Part shown: positions 1-9,919 of the stretch, piece by piece
How the letters are laid out: each line of letters opens with the position of its first letter
How positions within the stretch are numbered: the first letter of the stretch is position 1
Source of the DNA: Rhizophagus sp. LPA8_4_AMF
Lineage: Eukaryota; Glomeromycota; Glomeromycetes; Glomerales; Glomeraceae
DNA length: 27,117 nucleotides
Direction: 5' to 3'
Assembly (NCBI GenBank): GCA_021464525.1
Contig: JADRCO010000748.1
Span: 1-27,117, forward strand
Position numbers and translations under genes: made by a program
The notes under the pieces: generated by a model
Told to the model about the DNA's origin: nothing
The model's database searches: none
What the model saw: the letters and a program-made list of their open reading frames with translations, nothing else

Positions 1-87
1 TCGAATTTGATTTGAATCTAATTTGATTTGACAAATTCAAATTAGCTTTATATTCGATTTGATTCGATTTTGAGGAACCCTAATATA
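1..87. repeat. Truncated repeat fragment, GATTTGA-rich
   Basis: The first 75 bases are built from short GATTTGA/GATTCGA variants and contain an imperfect palindrome (AATTTGATTTG and CAAATTCAAATT). This looks like one end of a repetitive element cut by the window edge. It abuts the TA that flanks the next element. No coding sequence is visible, and the family is not identifiable from this fragment. Confidence 0.3.
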
Positions 88-674
88 CACTACTTGGACA
101 AAAGTTACAGAAATCCTATTTTTATTAATTACTTAAAATTGTATATAATAATAATACTTGAAATTTTAATATATGATAATATAGACATTGTAAAATATAT
201 ATTCAAAATTTTATACTTCTAACATTCATACAAATATATTAATTAAAAAAAGAAATCTAATAATATTTATACTAGTAAGATAAAAGTAATGGTCCCTATA
301 ATTTTATTAATTAATTTTCTTTTAATTTTTTTTATAACCCCATATAATAATAAAATTAAAAAAATGAAATTTTGTGTATATTCATTAATCAGGATCTGTA
401 CTATCGTATATTAAAGTTTCAGATACCATTACCATGTACAATTTTAAATAAACTGATAATATTGAACTATTTGATCACTCTTATATATAGATAATTATAA
501 AGATTTCTTTTAAGTTTTTTTTAATTAAAATAGTTATATGAAGGCTAAAATCGTAAAATTTTGATATGTTCTTTAGAATCTATGTTATCACATATTAAAA
601 TTTCAAATATTATTATTATATAATTTTGAATAATTAATAAAAATAGGATTCCCATGACTTTTGTCCAGGTAGTG
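88..674. mobile_element. Tc1/mariner-like MITE (non-autonomous)
   Basis: The element starts CACTACTTGGACAAAAGT and ends with the inverted counterpart ACTTTTGTCCAGGTAGTG. The inverted repeat is about 36 bp, and TA dinucleotides sit directly outside both ends (86-87 and 675-676). TA duplication and CACT-type termini are typical of the Tc1/mariner superfamily. The 587-bp interior has no open frame, so it would need a transposase from elsewhere. It carries two diverged direct copies of a segment (about 407-470 and 593-640), and a relic of the same interior lies near 12780-12950. The boundaries are read directly; the superfamily is inferred from the termini. Confidence 0.75.
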
Positions 675-817
675 TATATTAAAATCTAAAAAGTTTTACA
701 TCAGAAAATTTGTTATAGGTGTAATTTAGTGTAATATTTCAGAGGTAATATAAAATTTTGAAATATTACACTAAAAATATAATATTACAAAAGTTTATGC
801 TCTTAAATTTAAATAAT

Positions 818-1084
818 TATAGTAGTTTAATAATATCTTGCTATTTACTGATCCAATCAAGACGATCTATAGCTCATTGGAATTAGCTTATCATAGTGAA
901 TCAAATGGTGGTAAAATCACATCTTTACATTTGATAGATAGTTCTATAGTATACAATAAAGTTTTAAATTAATAGAGAGTCATCTATCAAATGTAGAGAT
1001 GCAATTATTATGAGCTGATTCTAATAAGCTATAGATCATCTTGATTGGATCAGTAGCTAGCAAAATATTATTAAATTACTATAA
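818..1084. repeat. Inner inverted repeat B
   Basis: The left arm (about 818-941) contains ACTGATCCAATCAAG; the right arm (about 980-1084) contains its complement CTTGATTGGATCAGT. The arms extend to a shared TTTGATAGATRG tip, leaving a loop of about 38 bp. The left arm has about 20 extra bases after the TCATAGTGAA stretch. It is wholly contained in the larger inverted repeat 697-1439. Confidence 0.65.
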
Positions 1085-1225
1085 TTATATCATGTTTTCT
1101 AATAGTCATCTGTAATTTTTCTTCTTGATATTTTTATGGGTAATATTTATTTAAAATGGATAAGCTAAAAAGTCTATCAATAGTTTAAAATTATATACAG
1201 GATGTTAGTCTCTATGGTATAAACC

Positions 1226-1315
1226 AGTTATTCTACAGGATAACTATAAATATCAATAATTTTATGGCTACGCTATGAATATCATTGATATCTATAGCTA
1301 CCTGTGGAATAACTA
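1226..1315. repeat. Inner inverted repeat C
   Basis: The arms AGTTATTCTACAGGATAACT (1226 onward) and ATAGCTACCTGTGGAATAACT (ending about 1315) are imperfect complements of about 32 bp around a loop of about 26 bp. The repeat lies between arm B' and the right outer arm of 697-1439, so it forms a second, side-by-side hairpin inside the same element. Confidence 0.55.
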
Positions 1316-1439
1316 TTACTTATTTAAATTTAAGAGCGTAATCTTTTGTAATATTATATTTTTAATGTAATATTTCAAAATTTTACACCACCTCTAAAAT
1401 ATTACACTAAATTACGCCTATAACAAATTTTCTGATGTA

Positions 1440-1770
1440 GAAAGATTAATTTTATTACTTATTATATTTATAAATATATAAATAACTAATAATAAATTTT
1501 AATCTTATTAATTATATATTATTAAAAATTAATTTATAATATCAAAAAAAAAAACAAGTATAAAATATTTTAAAAAGCATTAAATTTGCTAAAAAACAAT
1601 TGCAATTTTTTAAAAATCAATATAATATATAAAAAATAAATATTTATATAACTAATAATTTATTATACATTTTTATTTATAACAACTTTTAAAACAAAAT
1701 AACAAAAAATTTTATAATTTTTTTTTTTATTTCACAATGCATTTACAAATTGGTTAACACAGAAAATAGT
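1440..1770. other. Gene-free AT-rich spacer
   Basis: Almost pure A+T with short TAAT/ATAA runs. I see no open frame, tRNA-like structure or repeat boundary here. Confidence 0.6.
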
Positions 1771-2645
1771 AATCTAGTTAAAGTTTTATATAAGCCAAAT
1801 TAGCTTATGAGCTAGCTTAAGCTTTTTGAACTGAACTAAGCCAAACTATGTTTAAATTGGCTTAATGGTCTTAGAAAAGACTTGAGCCAGTTATATGCTC
1901 AGCTCAAAAATCTTGAGCCATAATGTATTCAGTTTGAGCTAGCTCAAGTTAGTTCACTTACAAAATATACAAAAAAAATGTTTATTTTTAAGATTAGTTA
2001 TAATGTTATAGTGAGTAATTGCAATTTTGGTATCAATCATATAACTTGCTAATCTGATTTACTTAAAAATTTTTTTTATAAAAAAGTTTTAACCAGTTTA
2101 ATATAAGAACGTTTAATAATATTCACTTTTTTAATTTGTAGAAATAGACCTTTCGCTATAGCTTCTGAAGGTAATGTTGAAAGGAAGAAAGTTTTTTTAT
2201 TAAATTTTTTGATATAAAAATGCTACTAATATCTTTTTTTTATTTTTGTAAAAATGCATCTTTTGGTACAAACTCTGAAGGTAATTGAGAAAGTGGAAGG
2301 AAATTTTTATTTTAAAGAATAAGAATGTTTTTAATATTCTTTTTTTTTATTTTGTAGAAATATACTTTTTAGCATGAACCCTAAAGGTAATTGAGAAGTA
2401 GTGGAGAATTTGATTTAATATTTTAAAGAATAAAAATATTCTTAACATTTTTTTTTTAATTTTTGCAGGAATGGATAAAGTTTAATTTGATTCAAAATTT
2501 TTCCTAACTCAGTTTAGTTTAGATAAGCCAAGCTAAAAATTTTTTTAGTTTAGCTTATACTGGTTCAAACCAAAATTTTTTTTAAGTCAAATCAAACCAA
2601 CTTCTGGCTCATTCAAGCTGGCTCATACAGAGCTTTAAATCTAGT
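1771..2645. mobile_element. hAT-like non-autonomous element 1 with 8-bp target duplication
   Basis: The octamer AATCTAGT is present exactly at 1771-1778 and again at 2638-2645. It brackets a segment (1779-2637) that begins TAAAGTTTTATATAAGCC and ends GGCTCATACAGAGCTTTA, which are inverted relatives of one another. An 8-bp duplication with short inverted termini is the hallmark of hAT-type transposition. Subterminal zones (about 1790-1960 and 2490-2630) are dense in AGCTCA/TTGAGC motifs on both strands, as expected of hAT subterminal transposase-binding repeats. The centre carries an array of exon-like units. There is no transposase. A relative with the same termini lies at 5812-6549. Confidence 0.75.
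2100..2480 (+). repeat. Tandem array of exon-like 106-111 bp units
   Basis: Four units repeat with a period of 110, 106 and 111 bp. Three contain a 29-nt block (2142-2170, 2252-2280, 2358-2386) that starts AAAT and ends AAG, preceded by a T-tract plus GTAG (GTAA in the second) and followed by GTAATKKTGAR-like sequence. The fourth has TTTTTGCAG then a shortened block. Each unit therefore looks like intron end, micro-exon, intron start. Because 29 is not a multiple of three, no continuous protein results. The function is unknown; the regular spacing is read directly. Confidence 0.65.
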
Positions 2646-3839
2646 ACATAAAGTAAAATTAAAATTACATTATATAAAAAATTTATAATATATTAATATT
2701 TAATATTAAAAAGTAATATAATATAAAATATATTTTTAATATTTGTTTATATAAGTTATTTTACTATAAGGTAAACTTTTAATTAACAGGCCTTATAATC
2801 AAAGATTGGTGATTCAGAACTATGTTATTTTGCAAATAAAAGGGAAAAAGTCAGTAAAATTTAAAAAAAGTATCTATTGTCAGTAAATTTTATTGTATAT
2901 AAATCATAAAATCCTTAGAATACATCAAGACAACATATTAAAAATAAGGATTGAAAAACTTTATAAGCTTTAATTATTTCTATGATTAACAAATCCAATT
3001 ATAGTTCAATTATTTATACCAATTTGTAATAACTTGCAAGTATAAATCAAATATATCTCCTGTAGAACATTTTACTGATATACAACATAAAATTGCAAAA
3101 TACCAAAAACTTCTATTTGAAATAAACTTATTATATCAAAAAATGAAAGATATAAAAGAAATTTAATTAAAAACTAAATATCATAATTACTAAAAAATTA
3201 TAAAGAAAAAGTACAAAAAAAAGAAAAATTCCAACTTTAATAAATTGCAAAAATAAGAAATAATAAAAGAAAACTAACAGGAAAAAAAAAGAAAAAAGTA
3301 ATATCCTATTAAGAGAAATTTATATTTAATATAAAAATAAGAAAATATTGGTCTAGCATTATCCAAAGTAAATTTAGTAGCTTCCATTTTTTATTATTAT
3401 TTTTCTTTCTTATGTGTACTAAAAGTCAAAAATGAGTTGCAAGTTCTACAGTCTATAGAATTTAAAGGTAATAATAGATATTATCTCATTCTTATTATAT
3501 AGAATTTTAGATAAAATATACATTAAAGTTTCAATAACCAATTATAGTCATACATATTATATTTACACTTCACATAAAATTTTTTTTATTTATTGTTTCA
3601 ATTTCAGGAAGTTTTTGATCTAAAGAGAATGTGTTTAAGTTAAATTAAAATGTAATTATGTACACATTTTAATACAAGTTTTTTAAATAAGGTTAAATAA
3701 GTAAATATATTTGTTTTAAGAAAAAAAGTGTAAAAGAAATTCTATAAGAAAAAAAAAAGAAAGGCAGAAAAGCAGAAAAGAATTCCAAGTAATACTTAAA
3801 ATCTTTTTACTTTAATTAAAAAACTTGTTCATTTATAGG
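2646..3839. other. Gene-free AT-rich spacer
   Basis: About 1.2 kb with A-runs and many stops in all frames. Stretches such as 3330-3480 are slightly less AT-rich but give no protein I recognise. No clear repeat boundary or RNA gene is visible. Confidence 0.5.
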
Positions 3840-4717
3840 TACAGTTTTCAAAAAAAGTAATCAGAATTACAAAAAATGCAAAAAGTAATAATCCAGTGAT
3901 TAGAATCGCTTTAAAATTTCCAAATTTGTTGTTAAATGTGTAAATATTATGTATATAAAATTTCATCGATTTTTTAATTTAAAAAAAAAACTGTTAAAAA
4001 TTTAAGCCAAAAAATTCTAAAGATTCAGAAATAGCATTCAAATTGCAGTTTATTAAAGATTGAACGATTGTAAAATAAAGTTTAAAAATTTCATAATTTT
4101 TTATTTGTTGGTTATTGAAAAATCAAAGTTAGTTTACAATATTAATCAGTAATCTAGTCTAACTCTTAATATTAATATTAGTTGAAAGAACTAAAATTAA
4201 AAATTAAATTTAAAATATAATAATTATAAAGGAATATAATAAAATCTACTTAATATTAGATAAATAATATTCAATTTATTTGAAAAAATATTAAACCAAA
4301 TAAGCTTAATGCTTTTAAAATTGGTTTTTTTTAATTGATTTTTAAGTCAACTGCTTTAATTACAATTTACCAAAAAACTAACAAATTAAATAACAAAAAA
4401 ATTTTTTTAATCAATTAATAAAAGACATTTATTTATATTTATAATGCTTTTTCTTAAATATACATGCTGATTATTAATGTATGAGAGCAATATTAAATTT
4501 TTCTAAAATTTACACTTTGCTTAAATTTTTAACGGAAGGTTTTTTTCAAATTAAAAGATTGATTGTGAGACAAAGAAATAAGATATAAGGCTAAAATTTT
4601 ATATGTATAATCTTTACATATTTAGCAACAAATCTGCAAAATTTGAAGTTATTATAATCACTGATTTTTCATTTTTTTCATTTTTTGTAATTCTGATTAC
4701 TTTTTTTGAAAACTGTA
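3840..4717. mobile_element. TA-flanked element with long terminal inverted repeats (CAGT termini)
   Basis: The left end (from 3842) reads CAGTTTTCAAAAAAAGTAAT and the right end (to 4715) is its exact complement. The inverted repeat then continues, diverged, for about 170 bp (roughly 3842-4010 and 4510-4715). TA lies immediately outside both ends (3840-3841 and 4716-4717). TA duplication with CAGT-type termini fits the Tc1/mariner/pogo group. The 874-bp element has no transposase frame, so it is non-autonomous. The interior (about 4010-4500) is AT-rich without recognisable content. Confidence 0.7.
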
Positions 4718-5461
4718 TGTAGAACCAGGACCCTGAAGATTATATATAAAACTGAAATCCAGTTTTGTATAAAGTTACTATATAGTTTTTTAATATCTTA
4801 AAGTTGAGTTTATATAAACTAACTAATGATTAATTTTATAAGTTAAATATATATTTGTATAAAATAAATAGTATTTTAATATGAGTTAAATTTTATTTTA
4901 TATAAAAAAATATATGAAATTTTATATTTATATAATAATTTTAAGAGTTTTATTTTTTATCGCCCCTGTAATATGTTGCATGAGAACATGCCATCAAATT
5001 TTATTGGTTAAAATTAATTTTGCAGCATAGTTAAAATGTGATATGTAACATCAAATTGAAAAAAAAATTTTGATTTTGTTGTTTTGTTTATACTTCTTGT
5101 TTTTCTTTTTTAATCTTCTTTGTTTTATGATCCTCTATTTTCTCACTTCTCTTACATCATTAATACAATAAAACATATTAATTTCACATTGTATAATGTT
5201 ACTTTACTAGGCAAGCCAATTTTTTTAAAATGTTATGAGCTTACTATGATGCTTTAAAATCATTATTAAGAGTGTGATATTTTAAAATATTGGAAAAGAT
5301 TTTTACAACTAAACTTTTAAAACCATTTTAAATGTAAGTAAAATTATCTATTTACAAGAATATTTTTAAACGCTTTTAACATACTGTTAATAATTATATA
5401 CTTATAATATTATTATAAGCATGAATAATAAATTTAATTTTTAATTTCACTATAAACAGAT
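4718..5461. other. Gene-free AT-rich spacer
   Basis: No open frame. The stretch 4960-5060 (GCCATCAAATT, ATGTGATATGTAACATCAAA) loosely resembles the complement of 11990-12090, possibly two decayed copies of one repeat in opposite orientation. The match is patchy and I do not assign a family. Confidence 0.4.
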
Positions 5462-5538
5462 GGAGGGAGCAGTAATGGCTCTCTTCCTAGCTATAGATAC
5501 TAATTGACCTCTACCTGTTTACAGAGGAGAGGCTTTTT
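5462..5538 (+). ncRNA. Candidate structured RNA: two hairpins plus T5 tract
   Basis: A markedly GC-richer island in an AT-rich stretch. Hairpin 1 pairs GGAGGGAGC (5462-5470) with GCTCTCTTCC (5478-5487), with one bulged U. Hairpin 2 pairs CCTCT (5508-5512) with AGAGG (5528-5532), with further inner pairing. TTTTT follows at 5534-5538, which could stop RNA polymerase III. It does not match a tRNA or 5S RNA, and no convincing A/B box is seen. It could equally be a fragment of a dead SINE or gene. There is no direct evidence of transcription. Confidence 0.25.
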
Positions 5539-5554
5539 GTAAAGTATTTAAATT

Positions 5555-5670
5555 AATAAATATATATATATGTGTATATGAGTATATATATATATTTAAA
5601 AAAAAAATAATAAAAAAAGTTTTTTTAGGAAAAAGTCTTTTATATATATAAAATTAGGTATCACATATAT
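5555..5670. repeat. TA/TG microsatellite and A-run tract
   Basis: Runs of TATATA with interspersed TGTG (about 5559-5596) are followed by A-runs and a second TATATATATA stretch near 5640. Simple sequence only. Confidence 0.7.
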
Positions 5671-5811
5671 CATATGATATTATACTAATAATCGAAATAA
5701 TCGATCTAATTGATCTTTTTTTTAAGCTTTTTTTTCTCTTTTCTTCTTTTCTTTTCCCCTCTCTTCATTATTCCTTTTTCCTTTTTCCTTTTTTTCATTT
5801 TTTTCCTTTTT

Positions 5812-6549
5812 TAAAGCTCTGTATGAACCAGCTTGAGCTGAGCTACAGGCTGGCTCAACTCAGTTCAAAAAAATTTGGGCCAGAGCCAGAATGAGCTGAG
5901 CCATAAAAATTTCAGCTCGAGTTAAAGTGAGCTAATCTGAGCTGTGAATATGCTGGCTCAAGCTAAGCTAAGCTTGAGCTAGCTCGAGCTTTATCTTTAG
6001 AAAACGTTTTATGACATTTTTTATTAAAGTATCAAAAAAAATGTTGCAAAACTTTTTTTTAACATATTATTATGCAAAAAACTTTTTTACAATATTTTTT
6101 ATTAAAGTATTAAAAAAAATATTATGAAACATTTTGTAATATAATGTTATACAAAAAACATTTTCACAACTTTTTGTTAAAGCATCGAAAAAAATGTTGT
6201 GAAACATTTTTTAAATATATTATTATGCAAAAACATTATTGCAACGTTTTTAATATATTATTATGCAAAAAACGTTTTCACAACATTTTTTATTAAAGTA
6301 TTAAAAAAATGTGAAATATTTTTTTAATATATTATTATACAAAAAATGTTTTGCAATGTTTTTTTGTATGATAGCTCAAGCTGGCTCAAGTTGAATAAAT
6401 TCTGACTCGAGTTTTTTGAGCTGAGCCTATTGCTGGCTATTGCTTTTTTCAAGACAGCTCGTGAACCATCAAGCTTTTTAAACATGGTTCAGCTCAGCTT
6501 GAAAAGCTCGAGCTAGTTTGCGAACTGATTCAACTCATGCAGAGCTTTA
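5812..6549. mobile_element. hAT-like non-autonomous element 2
   Basis: It begins TAAAGCTCTGTATGAACC and ends ATGCAGAGCTTTA, the same termini as the element at 1779-2637. The flanking octamers TCCTTTTT (5804-5811) and CCCTTTTC (6550-6557) agree at 6 of 8 positions, compatible with a decayed 8-bp target duplication. Subterminal zones 5820-5995 and 6370-6540 are packed with AGCTCA, TTGAGC and CTCGAGC motifs in both orientations. The core is a tandem hairpin array and there is no coding frame. The element appears to have jumped into a pyrimidine-rich tract, because that tract continues on both sides. Confidence 0.65.
6001..6365. repeat. 75-78 bp tandem array of self-complementary units
   Basis: The marker ATTAAAGTAT (or a near variant) recurs at 6023, 6101, 6176 and 6292, giving periods of 78, 75 and 116; the last is lengthened by a partial duplication. 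Each unit contains CACAACATTTTTT and AAAAAATGTTGTG-like arms around the marker, so each unit can fold as its own hairpin of about 39 nt. The units are joined by AATATATTATTATGCAAAAA linkers. The array forms the core of the hAT-like element. Confidence 0.7.
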
Positions 6550-6749
6550 CCCTTTTCCTTTTTTCTTTCTTCCCCTCTTTTTCATTTTTGCATTTTCTTT
6601 CTTATTTTGTTTCTCTTTCCCTTTTCATTCTTCTTTTGCCTAATTAAACATTTTATTCAATATGAATAAATTAAATACGTTTCATTTTAGTGATTCTTTA
6701 TAGAAATGTAAGCTACTTTTTGGATTTTTAATTTTTTTGTCTTTAGTAT

Positions 6750-9060
6750 TAATTTTTTTTTTTAGGATTTGTCTCATTTTGGCCTTCATGAAAAATTCTA
6801 GACAGCTAGGTCTAAACACATGAGAAACTTGGTGAGAAACCAGTTACTTTTTAATATATTTCTTCTAACAAACCATTTTCTAACATTTTCGTTCTTTCTT
6901 TTTTTAAATGAATTCTCTTCTGACTAATCAAACTTTTTAGCCAATTTACAATTAATAATTTATTAAAAACACAAAATCTTAAATATTATCAAAGAGATTA
7001 GATAATAAAGAAAAAAGAAAAAAGACCAGGACGTAGGATTTCAACTGGAATATTACTGGAATTCAGAAAATTTTCTTTTTAGATGGGTTCAGAGGTAGGA
7101 ACCTGAGCATATTTTTTTAAACCATTTTTTAATGAAACTCTTACTAACATTTCATTTTCTTCCTTTTTAGATGGCTAAAGAATATGCAATTTTGGTGGGG
7201 ATTCTGAATTCAGTTTTTTGAAATTTTTTTTAAGGAAATGGTACTAATTTTCATTTTTCCTTTTTTTTAGACGGCTAATACTTCAGATCTTTGAAAACGT
7301 GAAATTTTGGTAAAGAGCTGAAGGAACTTTGGCTTTAACAAAACATTTTAACATTTCATTTCTTGCTTTTTTCTAGACGGTCCAGAATGTGAATTCAAAT
7401 TTTAAGTGGATTTAATAGACTTTTTTAATCCTTTATTTTAATGAAACTTTGCTAATTTTTATCAATTATTTTTAGGCGATCGATTCTTCTAATCTTAAAA
7501 CATGTAAAATTGGTAGGTTTTCTCTCAAGTCTTAAGTTTATTTTTAAAGAAACGTTTACTAACATTTTAATCTGATTTCTTCTTTTTTTTAGATGTATAA
7601 CTCCTTGGATACGTAGATTTTTGGTAGGAATTCTGAAGAGATTTTCTTTGTTAAATTTTTTCTTTTGATGAAAAAAATTTATTTACTTAATTTTTTTATT
7701 TTATAGGTATCTGTCACCAATTTTGAAGTACCAGAATTTCTAGGTAAGTTTTTGTATGTTGCGAAACCTTTCTTTAAATAAAAGTTTTACTTATTTTTTT
7801 TTTGTAAATACTATTCAGTTTCGACTTTGAGGATTTGGATAAGTTTCGTTAAGTTTATTTGAAAACTTACTTCAAAAAATTATTATTTTGAAGAAACGTT
7901 GCTAATGTTTTTTTTTTTTATAGGATTTTGCTGATTTTTGCTTTAAATACTGAATACTTGGATAAATTTCAAAGATATAAACTTTGAATTTTTTTTTTTT
8001 TATTATTTATTTATTTTTTTTTGAAGAAACATTAATGTTTCTTTATTATTTTCTTTTTGTAAGATCTTTTCGGCTTCAATTTTGGATGGATATTTGGATA
8101 AATTTTGAAGTAAACTTCAGAATTTTTAAATTTAGATTTCCTTGTATTGATTTTTTGTAGAATTAAAGGTAAGTTTTATAACAGGTATTGCAAAACTTAT
8201 TTTTGTTTTTTAATTAGAAACATTTAACAACATTTTTTTTCTTTTTGTAGTTTTCGGTCCTTTTTGGAAATGAAAATAATAAATTTTGCAACAAATATTA
8301 TGAAACTTTAATTTTTTTTGTTTATTTAGAAACGGTTGCTAACGTTTCTTTTATTTTCTTTTACTAGATTTTGGCATCCAACTTTTGGATTATGAGAGTT
8401 GCCAATAGGTTTTCGAAAAAAAAAGAAATCTTTCTTTAAAAAAACTTTATTTAATGTTTTTTTATTTACTTTTCGTAGAAACCTGATTCAGACTCATACA
8501 TATAAGATTTTGGAAATGGTTAAAGAATTTTACTTTAAAAAACAGTATATAAATTTTTTATTTTTATTTTGTAAGAAATCTGAACAAACTTTGATTTCAG
8601 ACCTTTAATAATCAAATAAAATTTAAAACTTTAAAAAACAAAATTGTTTTTTTTATTTATTTATTTTTTTTAGGAAATTGGCTCTGAAATTGAATACTAG
8701 ATCTCCAATGTAAGTTTTGGAAAATCCAAAAATTCTCATTTAAAAAACATTTTTTTAGCTGTTTTTTATTTATTTAATTTTTTTTATTTTTTGTAAGAAA
8801 CTGGCTTTGATTTGGATAACAAATCCCAGGTAAATAAAGTTTTGAATTTCAAAACTTCAAAAAAAAGGGTTAACTTTTTTTTTCTTTTTTTTGTAGGAAA
8901 ATTGGCACAGACTTCATTTGGCCTTTAGGCGTGTAAAAATTTGATAAGAAAAGGAGGTTCTTTTTAATTACTTCTTTTAACGAAATATACTAACATTTTG
9001 TACATAGTTTAAAGTATGAGAATTCAACTGTAAGCTCAGAAATTTTTTTTAGATGGTCTG
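6750..9060 (+). repeat. Left array of about 18 exon-like tandem units
   Basis: T-tracts ending in AG, or the decayed form GTAA, occur near 6765, 7170, 7271, 7376, 7475, 7592, 7706, 7806, 7922, 8061, 8159, 8250, 8367, 8478, 8572, 8673, 8797, 8897 and 9050. From the second onward they are mostly spaced 93-137 bp. Each is preceded by a GAAACnnTnnCTAACATTT-like block and followed by about 30-45 nt. In several units this ends GGTAAG, GGTAAA or GGTAGG (for example 7501-7520, 7610-7630, 7735-7750, 8165-8175). Early units share AGAYGGCTAA-like starts. The units look like tandem copies of an acceptor/micro-exon/donor cassette. The open frame at 8399-8608 is an accident of this array. Confidence 0.6.
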
Positions 9061-9640
9061 AAGTGTAGATTTTAGTGGGTATTATAATTATAGCATTTTT
9101 TAAAATCTTTTTAATGAACTATTCATATGTAATATTATTTAATAATAAATAAATTTATTAGTATTTTAAAAATATTTTATAAAATTGTAAAAAATTATTG
9201 TAAAATGATTTTACATATATAGTTAGGATGATATATCATAGTACTTTAAAAATATATTAATAATAAACTAACAATATTTATAAAATTTTAAAAAAATATT
9301 ATAAAATAGTTTTGAAGGCATAATTATAATGCTAGTTTTATTATATCTTAGTAAGCATCAGAAATAGAATTTTAACGTGATTGTCAGAATAAATTTTTTA
9401 TTATATAAAACGTTTTTACAACTATATTAAAATACGGATTTTAAGTACATTTATAATATCATAAAAGTATTATATGATATCTTGAAAAAATTACCTTATC
9501 TAGTAAAGTATTTAATAAAAAATAATTTTATTATTATGTATTTTAACGTGTTTTAACATGTTTTAATGTATTTTTACATATTTTTATATGTTTAATATAT
9601 TTATCGCATTTTTACACATATTAAATTAATAAAAAAAGAA
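9061..9640. other. AT-rich centre of the composite element
   Basis: No open frame. Short variants of TATTAGTATTTTAAAAATATT recur near 9155-9260. The stretch 9541-9600 is a run of degenerate TTTTAACATG/TTTTTACATA decamers. No gene or RNA is seen. Confidence 0.5.
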
Positions 9641-9654
9641 TTTCACATATTATA

Positions 9655-9815
9655 CTGAAAATAGGGTCAATTTGCTCAAAAATATATGATGATTTTGTAA
9701 AATTTGACCCAATTTGCGAAAACCCAAAAATATAATTTTACACTAAATTTAGCCAAATATGCGAAAACTTATTTATGACATTTTGTTAAATTTGGTTGAA
9801 TTTGCAAAAAGTCCT
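9655..9815. repeat. Degenerate tandem repeat with AATTTGCGAAAA core
   Basis: Four related blocks contain CAATTTGCTCAAAAA (9669), CAATTTGCGAAAACC (9710), CAAATATGCGAAAACT (9754) and GAATTTGCAAAAAG (9797), spaced about 41-44 bp and often preceded by GGGTC, GACC or TTTAGC. The spacing and shared core show tandem duplication. Function is unknown. A related stretch of about 60 bp ending in AGGATCCT recurs at 12170-12245 (compare 9777-9856). Confidence 0.5.
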
Positions 9816-9919
9816 ATGTGAGTTATATATGAGATGTTTAGGATCCTTATTAAAGTGGGATTTTTCAAAATTACATGATTTACTGAACTCCAGCTTTTGC
9901 TAGGCCGGTTCCCATATAT

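Larger units (their letters stand above)
697..1439. mobile_element. Nested-palindrome element (foldback MITE-like)
   Basis: Long inverted repeats (about 697-815 and 1322-1439) start TACATCAGAAAATTTGTTAT and end with its complement, which ends in CTGATGTA. Two further palindromes lie inside: one of about 105-125 bp arms and one of about 32 bp arms. There is no coding capacity and no convincing target duplication (flanks AGTTT and GAAAG). It is either a single foldback element or several insertions into one another. Arm identity is high enough to align by eye, with scattered mismatches and one 20-bp insertion near 902-921. Confidence 0.6.

Noticed and set aside
2142..2468. Reading the exon-like 29-nt blocks as a real spliced protein gene
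   Set aside because: 29 is not a multiple of three, one block lacks an AG acceptor, and no protein frame survives joining them.
5462..5538. tRNA gene
   Set aside because: No anticodon arm, T-arm GGTTCGA motif or acceptor stem can be arranged.
6001..6365. CRISPR array
   Set aside because: Units are directly abutting hairpins without unique spacers, in a eukaryotic mobile element.
8399..8608. Plus-strand open frame of 69 codons
   Set aside because: It lies wholly in the exon-like tandem array; Lys/Phe-rich composition comes from A/T runs and no domain is visible.
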